Below are positions 25,020 through 33,200 of a stretch of DNA of 36,462 nt, piece after piece. The notes below the pieces were generated by a model. That model was not told the DNA's origin. It saw nothing but the letters and a program-made list of their open reading frames with translations, and searched no databases. Each line of letters starts with the position of its first letter. The stretch's first letter is position 1. The position numbers and the translations under genes were made by a program. Source of the DNA: Burkholderiaceae bacterium (GTDB lineage: Bacteria > Pseudomonadota > Gammaproteobacteria > Burkholderiales > Burkholderiaceae_B); contig JADZBO010000194.1 of NCBI GenBank assembly GCA_020851995.1, positions 1 through 36,462 of the forward strand. Direction: 5' to 3'.

Positions 25020-25868
25020 TTAGTGTTGACTGGCTTCCCTTCTCAGCTTTTCTTCCTGCTCGAGTCGTGTGTCCTCAAGTTCCTGCATCAGCGCATCCAT
25101 ATCGACTGCCCGGGTGTCGGCGGCCACGCGGCCCGTCAACGCCACGCCGGGCTTTAATTCACCCGATTCGTAAAGCTGCCAGATTTCCTTGCCATACTGG
25201 GTACCGATGAGTTCCGGTGCAAACTGGCCGAAGTAGGTCGCCAGATTGTCAACATCCCGCTTCAGCATGACCGGCGCTTCATTATTGCCCGCGGCGTTGA
25301 CGGCCTGCGGCAGGTCGATGATCACCGGCCCGTCCGCCGCCAGCAGGATGTTGTATTCGGACAGGTCGCCGTGGACCATGCCTTCACACAGGATCCGGAC
25401 GACTTCGTTAAGCAGCGCTTGGTGCAGCTCAAGCGCCAGAGACTCGGTCATCTCGACGTCATTGAGGCGGGGCGCGGCATTGCCGTGGCCGTCGGTGACG
25501 AGTTCCATCAGCAAGACGCCGTCGGTGCAGATGAAGGGCCTGGGGACCCGCACGCCGGCATTCGCAAGCCGGAACAAGGCGTCCACTTCGGCCGTTTGCC
25601 AGAGTTTTTCCTGAACCTCACGGCCGTAGCGACTGCCCTTTGCCATGGCGCGCTGCTGGCGGCTGTTCTGGACTTTGCGACCTTCGAGATAGGTTGCGGC
25701 CTGCCGGAAGCTGCGTTGCTTGACGTCCTTATAGACCTTCGCGCAGCGAATCTCTGCACCGCTACGCACGATATAGACGGTGGCTTCTTTGCCGCTCATC
25801 AACTGGCTGAGCACTTCGTCGATTAATCCTTCTTCCAATAAGGGAAGGAGTCTTTTTGGGGTTTTCAA
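25020..25868 (-). CDS. RIO1-like protein serine kinase
   Basis: A 282-residue kinase of the RIO family in its bacterial form. Key elements are the flexible P-loop SGKEATVYIV (25-34), the ATP lysine in CAKVYKDV (K44), the hinge LLMELVTDGHGNAAPRL, the catalytic loop MVHGDLSEYNILL (D168, N173) and the metal-binding VIIDLPQAV (D185), which replaces DFG as RIO kinases do. The N-terminal winged helix of archaeal and eukaryotic Rio1 is reduced to a short helix here. Eukaryotic RIO kinases act in small-subunit ribosome maturation; the role of the bacterial ones is less clear. A C-terminal acidic/charged tail follows (AVDMDALMQELEDTRLEQEEKLRREA). It is transcribed alone. Confidence 0.9.
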   Translation of the reverse strand: MKTPKRLLPLLEEGLIDEVLSQLMSGKEATVYIVRSGAEIRCAKVYKDVKQRSFRQAATYLEGRKVQNSRQQRAMAKGSRYGREVQEKLWQTAEVDALFRLANAGVRVPRPFICTDGVLLMELVTDGHGNAAPRLNDVEMTESLALELHQALLNEVVRILCEGMVHGDLSEYNILLAADGPVIIDLPQAVNAAGNNEAPVMLKRDVDNLATYFGQFAPELIGTQYGKEIWQLYESGELKPGVALTGRVAADTRAVDMDALMQELEDTRLEQEEKLRREASQH

Positions 25869-26106
25869 AGACTGCGCTCGGACGACAGGGGTGGGCGATT
25901 CAGGGTATTCATCGCGTGATTGTATCGTGTCAGACCGGAAACCCCGTCGATATGGGGCTTCCCGGCTTATTGCGCTTGCAGCCCGCGGATTTGCGGGGCA
26001 GATTCAGCGCGCCGATCCCGTTTTAACGGACAATTCCGCAATTGCGATACCCAATACGCGGCGGACGCGAGACCCACTACGCTGCGGACCACAGAAAGGC
26101 CTCCGA
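25869..26106. other. Intergenic region with imperfect stem-loop upstream of the RIO kinase
   Basis: A 238-base gap between the RIO kinase start and the end of the DUF6282-like gene. GGAA-A-CCCC (25937-25945) can pair with GGGG-C-TTCC (25954-25962) across an eight-base loop with one mismatch. Without a U-tract it is as likely a leader hairpin as a terminator for the upstream gene. No coding signal was recognised. Confidence 0.3.
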
Positions 26107-27114
26107 CTACTGAAGGGCGTCCCGGCCATCGCCCGACGCCAGCGCGGCCTGCGAGCGGGACAGCCTGTCGAGATCGTCTTCGGAAAGCCCCAGTAGCCTG
26201 GCCGGATTGGTTCGGACCATTTTCCTGACATCGGCCTCCGACATGCCGAGCTGCAGATACGTACCGATCATCATCCGCATGGTTTCGGATGCCGGCGGTG
26301 CCCATTCAAAGAAGTAATCCGTGGTGAGCAGAATCTTGTCGCTGCCGATATCCCCGAGAATGTCGATAAAGTCCTTGGTGTTGATCCGCTGAAATGCGGG
26401 CAGACAACCGAGCGCGCAGAACTCGCACACTGCTCCCAGCTGGCACATATCGCGAATATGTTGCCGATCAGCGCCGACGGAATTGCTGTCCGGATGGGAG
26501 AAAATGATTTCGTTGATGCCGAAATCCTTTGCTTCATCCGCGAGCGCGATGGATTCGGCGGGAGATACGTGGCCACTGCACACGACCATGCCGAATTCCC
26601 GGGCAACGTCGAGGCACTCCCGGCATTCCGCCGTGAGCTTGCCGTTCGAGCCGGTCAGACGAATTCCCTTGCCGGGCTTGAGCTTGGCTTCGGCCCGGTC
26701 TATAAAGTGGCGCAGATGCTTGCTCATGCCGCCGCGTTCAATATCGTTTTCGGCACTCCAGGTCGGCATGAACAGCAATTTTGCACCCTGTCTGGCCGCA
26801 GATTCCACTGCAATCGGATTCATTCCGCCGACCGCATGGTTCAACGTGATGCTCGGATAGATCTCGATCCCGGGCACCAGGTTGCGCAGGTGATAGGCGC
26901 GACCAACAGTTGGAAACATGTGGGATTTCAAAACAAGCCCGGTCATCCCGGCACCGCGCGCGATGGAATACTCGTCGACGTCCTCCATCCGGGTCTTGCA
27001 GTCGAAGCTGATTTCCGGAAATCCATGGTGGTGCAAATCGAAGGATCCCTGAAGCAGTCGGTCGATCACGGTGGGGCCACCCGGTGGGTAAGGATAGGTG
27101 TGCGAAATGGTCAT
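26107..27114 (-). CDS. Metal-dependent amidohydrolase-like protein (DUF6282-like)
   Basis: A 335-residue TIM-barrel-type hydrolase. The metal-binding opening is GSFDLHHHGFPEISFDCKTRMEDVDEYSIARGAGMTGLVLKSHMFPT (about 24-70), followed by YPSITLNHAVGGMNPIAVESAARQGAKLLFMPTWSAEND. Later come the histidines in VVCSGHVSPAES and IIFSHPDSNSVGA and the catalytic-type aspartate in ILLTTDYFFEW. This layout fits the uncharacterised DUF6282 branch of the amidohydrolase superfamily. An in-frame ATG 96 bases upstream is rejected because this start has AAGGAG six bases ahead. It follows the epoxide-hydrolase-like gene on the same strand, 126 bases away, and probably works in the same degradation route. Substrate unknown. 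Confidence 0.8.
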   Translation of the reverse strand: MTISHTYPYPPGGPTVIDRLLQGSFDLHHHGFPEISFDCKTRMEDVDEYSIARGAGMTGLVLKSHMFPTVGRAYHLRNLVPGIEIYPSITLNHAVGGMNPIAVESAARQGAKLLFMPTWSAENDIERGGMSKHLRHFIDRAEAKLKPGKGIRLTGSNGKLTAECRECLDVAREFGMVVCSGHVSPAESIALADEAKDFGINEIIFSHPDSNSVGADRQHIRDMCQLGAVCEFCALGCLPAFQRINTKDFIDILGDIGSDKILLTTDYFFEWAPPASETMRMMIGTYLQLGMSEADVRKMVRTNPARLLGLSEDDLDRLSRSQAALASGDGRDALQ

Positions 27115-27240
27115 GCGGTTCTCCTTTGTGCCAGATTGCGAAGGGCAGTGCGCACTGCTTGCCGCCTTTGACGAATTTGGCGGCAAACGCATTTTCGGTT
27201 CGGAAACCAATCTGGCGAATGGCCGGTTCGATTGCGTTGA

Positions 27241-28386
27241 TCAGGTGCCGCTGTTGCGCTTCAGAAATTCGAGAAACAGGCCGCTGACGATTTCCGGCTG
27301 CTCCTGCTGAACCCAGTGGCCCGCACCTTCGACCAACACCGTCCCCTGGTATCTGGTGGTGAGACGGCTCTCCAGGCGCTCCAGCAGGCCGGGGGTTTGA
27401 TAGACGCCCCAGTCGTGCTTGCCGCCAATGAACATGGATGGCACATCGATCGTCCGCCCGGCAAAGATTGCCAGGTCAGGCTCATCCGGATTGCTCCGAT
27501 ATCCTTGCAGGCCGCCTTGAAATCCGTTGCGTCCATATTCGTCGCTATAGACACGGAGTTCGCTGTCGGGGAGCCACTGGCAGTCGGCAATTTGCTGCGC
27601 GGACGGCATTTCCGGGGCAACCGATTCAGCCATGCCCTGATCAAGATCCATCACGTAATAACGGGGCAGCTTTTCCCACTCGCTGGCGGTGAGCGCTTTC
27701 AGGGGGAAGGGCTGATTGGGAGCCCAATCCGCGCTCTTCATATGGTAGTAAGCGCGCAGAAAATCATGCAGCCCCTGTTTGGCGTGCCACATGTTTTCGT
27801 TGGCGGGCTCCGTGGTGTAGTACTTCATGTAGTACTTTCTGGGCGGCGTGAGACGCGCCAGATCTTCATGGATACGGTTCGGCTGCGCAGGCGCCGGGGG
27901 CACGCTGGCGGTATTGAAGGGCAGGGAGTCGACACCCCCGCGCAAGGGTGAACTCATCATGACGACGGAACGAAAGACATCGGGTCGGGCCATCGCGCAC
28001 CATCCCGCAGTGGGCGAGCCCTGATCGTGACCGATCACCGCAGCGACCGACCGGTAACCAAGCGCGCAAATGAGTGCGAACATATCGTGGATTTTGTTCA
28101 GCGCTCCAAAGGGCCGCAAGTCATCGCCATACTTGACATCGGTGCAGTCGCTGCGGCCGTACCCTCTGACGTCCGGCGCAATCACGTGGTAGCCGGCCGC
28201 GGCCAGCGGCAACATCACTTTGCGCCAGCTGTAAGCCAACTCCGGAAACCCGTGGATCATCAGAACCGCCTGGCGCCCGGGAGTTTCAAAACCCGCTTCG
28301 AGGATGTGCATCGTGATGCCATTGACGTCACGAATCAACCGGGATCGGATACCTTTGGGAAGGACGTCGCTGGGCAGTGGTGTCAT
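27241..28386 (-). CDS. Alpha/beta-hydrolase, epoxide-hydrolase-like
   Basis: A 381-residue alpha/beta-hydrolase. The oxyanion-hole motif is LMIHGFPELAYSWR (HGFP, 45-48), DVRGYGRSD follows, and the nucleophile elbow is VIGHDQGSPTAGW, so an aspartate nucleophile (D121), as in epoxide hydrolases and dehalogenases. The cap contains EYGRNGFQGGLQGYR, which places the tyrosine and arginine expected in epoxide hydrolases. The acid is in FIGGKHDWGVYQ and the base histidine in VEGAGHWVQQEQPE. It is probably cytosolic. Its ATG overlaps the first codon of the opposing cytochrome relic. It lies between a CoA-transferase and a DUF6282-like hydrolase on the same strand. Confidence 0.9.
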   Translation of the reverse strand: MTPLPSDVLPKGIRSRLIRDVNGITMHILEAGFETPGRQAVLMIHGFPELAYSWRKVMLPLAAAGYHVIAPDVRGYGRSDCTDVKYGDDLRPFGALNKIHDMFALICALGYRSVAAVIGHDQGSPTAGWCAMARPDVFRSVVMMSSPLRGGVDSLPFNTASVPPAPAQPNRIHEDLARLTPPRKYYMKYYTTEPANENMWHAKQGLHDFLRAYYHMKSADWAPNQPFPLKALTASEWEKLPRYYVMDLDQGMAESVAPEMPSAQQIADCQWLPDSELRVYSDEYGRNGFQGGLQGYRSNPDEPDLAIFAGRTIDVPSMFIGGKHDWGVYQTPGLLERLESRLTTRYQGTVLVEGAGHWVQQEQPEIVSGLFLEFLKRNSGT

Positions 28387-28567
28387 GTTCGAATTTCCGG
28401 AGCCTGAGTGTAAATTGAATTTCGCTGCCCGTACCGTTTACGGTCACGCGCATGGGGTGCACGATTTTGGCACGAATGCCAGGGCCGACGGCAAGCCCTG
28501 TATCGATTGCCACAAGGGTATTGCGCACCGTCTACCGACGGGATACGAGGACCCCGACGAAGAGTGA
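28385..28567 (+). pseudogene. Relic of a NapC/NirT-type multihaem cytochrome c
   Basis: A 60-residue plus-strand frame ends with DGKPCIDCHKGIAHRLP, the haem c site and tail that close NapC/NirT/TorC-type membrane tetrahaem cytochromes (CIDCH at 28499-28513). Nothing of the membrane anchor, the other haem sites or a signal peptide remains, so the product could not be exported for haem attachment. The upstream part (FEFPEPECKLNFAARTVYGHAHGVHDFG) is not recognisable. It is a decayed end of a respiratory gene, squeezed between two minus-strand catabolic genes, and marks a past rearrangement. Confidence 0.6.
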
Positions 28568-28599
28568 TCACTACGAGAAGCCCAACGAAGTGTGATCGC

Positions 28600-29751
28600 T
28601 CAGGCGTCAGATGAATCCGGCGCCAGGCCGAGTTCGCGCAGGATCTCCTGATTATGTGCGCCTGGTGCGGGTGGCCCGCTGCGCAGTCCCGGGCGCAGTG
28701 CGCCAAACTGGATCGGCAAGCCAGGCGCCTTGACCGTATTTCCGTCGGGGAGCGGCAGCGAAACCATTCCACCGGCATTCAGATGCGGATCGTCGAACAG
28801 ATCCGAGGGCGTGTTCACGCGTCCGAAGGGCAACCCTGCCGATTCGCATAGCTGCTCCAACTCGACGATCGAAAACTGCCTGACGAGGCTGGCGACGAGC
28901 GGAATCAGCGTCGGGCGAGCCTGGACCCGGTCATTATTGGTGGCGTAGACCGGATCACGTAACGCCGGTTCGTGGAGCCGGTCAGTGAAAATTTCCCACT
29001 GCCGGTCCGTGACCACGCCGATGAAAATGGCAATGCCATCGCTGGATTCAAACACGTCATAGACACCCCAGGCCCGATTGCCGGCCGGCATGGGTGGCGG
29101 TGCGACGCCCGAAACGGCATGCTGCAGCATATGGGTGCTGACAAGATAGGCGGAGTTTTCGAACAGGCCGCTCTGTACATGCTCCCCCTTGCCTGTCAGG
29201 TCGCGCTCGCGCAGTGCAGCGAGAACCGCCAGCGCGCCAAACAAGCCGCCCATCATGTCGTTGACGGGCGCGCCCGCGCGCAACGGACGTCCCGGCGGAC
29301 CTGTCATGTAGGCGAGCCCCGTCATCATCTGCGCAACCTCGTCCAGGGCAGTGCGGTTTTCGTAAGGCCCGGAAAGAAACCCCTTGAGGGAGCAATAGAC
29401 GAGTCGGGGATTGAGCCGGGCCAGCGATTCATAATCAAGACCCTTGGCCGTCAGTGCGCCCGGCCGGAAATTTTCCAGGAATACGTCGGCGGTCGTCACG
29501 AGCTTGCGGACGGCTTCCAGTCCCTGAGTGGAGTTCAGGTCGACCATGAAGCTCTTCTTGTTGCGATTGAATCCGACAAAGAAGCCGGCGCCGGCGCCTT
29601 TCAGGCGACGTCCGTTATCGCCGTGAGGCGCGGGCTCAACCTTGATGACTTCGGCACCCAGGTCAGCAAAGATGAGGCCGCACGACGGCCCCATCACCAT
29701 GTGGGAATACTCGATGACGCGGAGGCCGCGCAGTGGAAGGGGTTGGTTCAT
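28600..29751 (-). CDS. CaiB/BaiF CoA-transferase family protein
   Basis: A 383-residue family III CoA-transferase that would move CoA between a donor thioester and a carboxylic acid by a glutamyl/aspartyl-CoA mechanism. The N-terminal core reads LRGLRVIEYSHMVMGPSCGLIFADLGAEVIKVEPAPHGDNGR, then FNRNKKSFMVDLNSTQG and DVFLENFRPGALTAKGLDYESL. The catalytic aspartate is D137 in RTALDEVAQMMTGLAYMTG. The C-terminal part includes GRVNTPSDLFDDPHLNAGGM. A longer frame to 29853 is rejected because this ATG starts the family core. It is the first of a minus-strand series with an epoxide-hydrolase-like enzyme and a DUF6282-like hydrolase. CoA activation followed by hydrolytic steps suggests degradation of an organic acid. 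Confidence 0.93.
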   Translation of the reverse strand: MNQPLPLRGLRVIEYSHMVMGPSCGLIFADLGAEVIKVEPAPHGDNGRRLKGAGAGFFVGFNRNKKSFMVDLNSTQGLEAVRKLVTTADVFLENFRPGALTAKGLDYESLARLNPRLVYCSLKGFLSGPYENRTALDEVAQMMTGLAYMTGPPGRPLRAGAPVNDMMGGLFGALAVLAALRERDLTGKGEHVQSGLFENSAYLVSTHMLQHAVSGVAPPPMPAGNRAWGVYDVFESSDGIAIFIGVVTDRQWEIFTDRLHEPALRDPVYATNNDRVQARPTLIPLVASLVRQFSIVELEQLCESAGLPFGRVNTPSDLFDDPHLNAGGMVSLPLPDGNTVKAPGLPIQFGALRPGLRSGPPAPGAHNQEILRELGLAPDSSDA

Positions 29752-29918
29752 TGCAGGACCTGACTGATGGATTGCTGTCGGCGTGATGGCCGCAGAAGGA
29801 TAACCGGGGGGGGAGGCATGTCCCCTGTAGCTGTCTTTAACCAGGCAAGACAACGCCTGGCGGGCAAATTCTCTTAATGCTGAACATTAAACGATATTCA
29901 GAGACGAAACGTTAAGTT

Positions 29919-29932
29919 GCCACTTAAGTGGC
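29919..29932. promoter_or_regulatory. Perfect 14-base palindrome, operator candidate
   Basis: GCCACTTAAGTGGC is fully self-complementary. A second dyad, AACGTG-7-CACGTT, follows ten bases later and itself encloses GTGGCCAC, which shares the GTGGC core. Such paired dyads between divergent genes often bind a dimeric regulator. No regulator gene is adjacent, so the factor would act from elsewhere. Confidence 0.45.
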
Positions 29933-29973
29933 CGCTTAGGAAACGTGAAGTGGCCACGTTGAACATGGTGGCG

Positions 29974-30101
29974 AATCCGGTGATGCGATTATTGGGTAAT
30001 CCGGTGATGCGATTATTGGGTAATCCGGTGATGTGATCATTGGGTAATCCGGTAATCCGGTAATCCGGCAATCCGGTAATCCGGTGATGCGATCACTGGG
30101 T
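29974..30101. repeat. Nested 24-bp/8-bp tandem array
   Basis: Three 24-base units (29974-29997, 29998-30021, 30022-30045), four 8-base units of AATCCGG(T/C) (30046-30077), then one more 24-base unit (30078-30101). Each 24-mer is AATCCGGT plus GATGCGAT plus TATTGGGT or a near variant. The first two 24-mers are identical; the third and fourth differ by two or three bases. There are no spacers, so it is not CRISPR. Confidence 0.85.
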
Positions 30102-30284
30102 TTAATTGACCGACTCGCCGTCCTGAGCACGGAATCCACTTGACAGCATCACCGTCTTGAATGTCGGAAATTACTGCGAGATTGATCAAAATTCTCCTGC
30201 AATTACCGTGCAGCGGGGATTATGCTTTCGACATCAGCGAACGCATTCCTTCCTGCATACCGACCCTCCTGGCGCCGACGCGAA

Positions 30285-33200
30285 ATGAAAAACAAGATTC
30301 TGGCGATTTTCGTCGCCCTCTGCAGCGTTGTGTTCGACGGATCCGCCGCCACGGTTTCCAGTTTCTCGCCTCAGGGCGAAGCGACGCAGGTGCGCCAGAT
30401 CGTCATCAAATTTGATCAGCCGGCCGTCGCCTTTGGGGATGGTCGGGCCGCAGACCCCGTCGATGTGTCCTGCGCGATGCTCCAACCCATCCAGGGAGCA
30501 GGCCACTGGCTCAATTCGCGCACCTGGGTTTACGATTTCGCGCAGGAACTCCCCGCAGGGGTTGTGTGTAACGTGCGTTTGCGTTCCGGGGCTTCGGGGT
30601 TTCTGGACGGCGGTCTTAAAGGCGAAGCGCACTATGCGTTCAACACGGGTGCGCCGGCGATCGTCAGCGTTCAGCCGGATGATGGCGCATCGATTGCCGA
30701 GGACCAGATCTTCGTCCTGAGCCTGAGCGGGCCGGCGTCTCCGCAAAGCGTTCGCTCCCGGGTCTGGTGCGCCGTGGAGGGTCTTGGCGAGCGAGTCCCT
30801 GTTCGCCTGATCGAAGGCCGCGATCGCGCTGCGGTCATCAAGCTGAACGGACTGGAAAAGGAAGCTTCCGCCGACCCGTTGCGTGTCGTGACGCTTGCCT
30901 GCAATCGGGCGTTGCCTGCGGCGGCCAAAGTGCAACTGGTCTACGGTGCGGGGGTCGCAAGCGCAGGGCCTCAGTCGGGGGCGTTGCGCACGACAACGGA
31001 CCGGCGCCTTGATTTTCAGGTGCGCGCACCGTTTACCGCAGAACTGCGCTGCCAGCGCGAAAACGCGCGTAGCGGTTGCATCCCCATTTTGCCGATTCGG
31101 TTGGCGTTCAGCGCGCCGGTTCCGGTTGCGCTGCTTCAGGGGATCAGCCTGAAGTCCGAATCGAAGGGTTACCCAGCGGTTATTGAGCAGGACTTCGATG
31201 ATCAGCAAAATCAGACGACGGCAACGGCGGTCAGCTTTGCGCCCCCGTTCGATGAAAAGGCGGCGTTCGCCATCAATATCCCGGCAGGACTGCGCGACGA
31301 TTCGGATCGGCCGCTGAGCAACGCCGGAAATTTTCCGTTGTCGGTTCGCACAGGCGCCATGCCGGTTCTGGCCAAGTTCGCGGCGGCGCCTTTTGGCGTG
31401 ATCGAACGGCTTGCCGAACCGCAGGGCGTGGGTGTCCTGCCACTGACCCTGCGTAATCTCGAGCCGCAGCTCGATGTGCGCAATATGCAGGTGCCAGTGG
31501 CCCGCGGTCAGCTCGACACCCTGAGGCCGGATTCGGACCCGGAGATCATCGCCTGGTATCGCAAAGTCAGGCAGTACAACAATTTTCTGATCGAGCGATC
31601 CCGCGCGCGACAGGATGTCAAGGGGCCGCTGCCTCCTGACGTTCAGGGGTCGGAAAACTTTGTAGAAACCCGTGCCCTTTCGCTGTTGTCGGGGTTGCCT
31701 GCGGCATCGCAGATCGAGCTGCCTGCAAAGGTCGAGGGTGACCTGAGGCCATTTGAAGTGATCGGCGTGCCCTTGTCGGCGGGTTTTCACGTGGTCGAGC
31801 TGGCCTCAGGCCAGTTGGGCCAGGCGTTGCTTGATGAACGCTACGGCACGCAACGCCGGATGTTTGTACGCACATCGGTGCTGGTGACGAATCTGGGCGT
31901 GCACTTCAAGCTAGGTCGTGAAAACTCGGTCGCCTGGGTCACCACGCTGGATCAGGGGCAACCGGTGGCGGGTGCAATGGTTCGGGTGTCGGATTGCCAG
32001 GGGCGCCCGGTGGCGCAGGGCATCACCGATGCGAGCGGTATCGCGAACTTCAAGGGGATTTCACCGCAGGCTCCGACCTGCACGGGTGACGAAGGCTACA
32101 GCCAGGCCTATTTTGTGAGCGCGCGTGCCCGACAGTCAAAAACCGAGTCCGGCACCGGGACCATCGAGGATATTGCCTTCACGTGGACCGATTGGGATCG
32201 TGGTATCGAGCCCTGGCGTTTCAATGTGCCGACCAGTCGGGCCGCAGCGTCGGATATTCGTGCTCACAGTGTGCTCGATCGCCCGCTGCTGCGTGCCGGC
32301 GAAACCCTCGCGATGAAGCACATTCTCAGGGCGCAGACGAGTCGCGGTTTCGGTCATGTCGATCGTCCGCCGACCCGACTGGTGATCACCCACGTCGGCA
32401 GCGGCCAGAAGTTTGAGTCCGATCTGGCCTGGTATGAAACCGCGACCGGCGGCCAGTCGTCCGAAAGCCTCTTCACGCTTCCTGCTGCCGCCAAGCTGGG
32501 GCAGTATCAAATCGCGCTTTCCGATGACAGGGGCGAACTCGCCGAAACCGGCACGTTCCGGGCCGAGGAATTTCGACTGCCAATCCTGAGCGGCCAGATC
32601 CGGCCGGCGGATCCGGGTCCTTTGGTGCGTGCAGCCTCGCTGCCGGTGGATGTGCAGGTGCAGTTCGTGGCGGGCGGGCCCGCCGCCGGCTTGCCGGTGC
32701 AGGTTTCGGCGGTTGTGCGCGATCGCCAGATTGCGTTTCCCGCGGGCGAGGGTTTCGTGTTTTCCGGCCCCCAGCGGGATCGGGCGGCTAGCGCCGATGG
32801 CGGACAGGACGGGGCGGATGATCAGACCCAGCAAGTGGTGGCAAGCCGCTTGCCGCTGACACTCGACAGACTGGGCGGTGGCAAGCTGACCATCGGGCAG
32901 ATTCCGGTCTCTGACACGCCACGGGAGCTGCTGCTGGAGGCAACCTATCCGGATCCGAACGGCGAGATCCAGACTCTGCGCAGCACGCAAACCCTATGGC
33001 CAGCAAATGTGATCGCTGGCATCCGGACCGAAAACTGGGTTTCAGTGGGTCAGAAATTGAATGTTCAGGCACTGGCGCTGGATCCCGATGGTCAACCCCG
33101 CGCAGGCGTTGCGCTTGCGGTCAGCGCGGTCGCCCACCGGATCGAATCGACGCGCAAGCGCATGGTTGGCGGGTTCTACAGTTACGAGAACCGCACGGTG

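Larger units (their letters stand above)
29752..30284. promoter_or_regulatory. Divergent intergenic region between the CoA-transferase and A2M genes
   Basis: A 533-base gap. It contains a G8 tract (29806-29813), a perfect 14-base palindrome GCCACTTAAGTGGC (29919-29932), an inverted repeat AACGTG/CACGTT (29942-29947 and 29955-29960), then a nested tandem array (29974-30101). A possible -10 (TATGCT, 30221-30226) lies upstream of the A2M gene, with no good -35. No gene is evident; a repetitive minus frame here is only the translation of the array. Confidence 0.5.

Noticed and set aside
29936-30139. Minus-strand frame encoding an ITGLPDYP/SPDYPIIA-type repetitive peptide
   Set aside because: It is only the translation of the 24/8-bp array. 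The 8-base units change the reading frame, there is no ribosome site, and nothing like a gene surrounds it.
30285-30350. Lipoprotein signal for the A2M protein
   Set aside because: The only cysteine near the right place is in VALCS, where leucine precedes Cys; a lipobox needs Gly, Ala or Ser there.
30234-31790. Minus-strand frame of 518 codons at the 5' end of the A2M gene
   Set aside because: Arg/Gln/Asn-rich antisense product with no recognisable domain; the plus strand has a signal peptide and macroglobulin domains.
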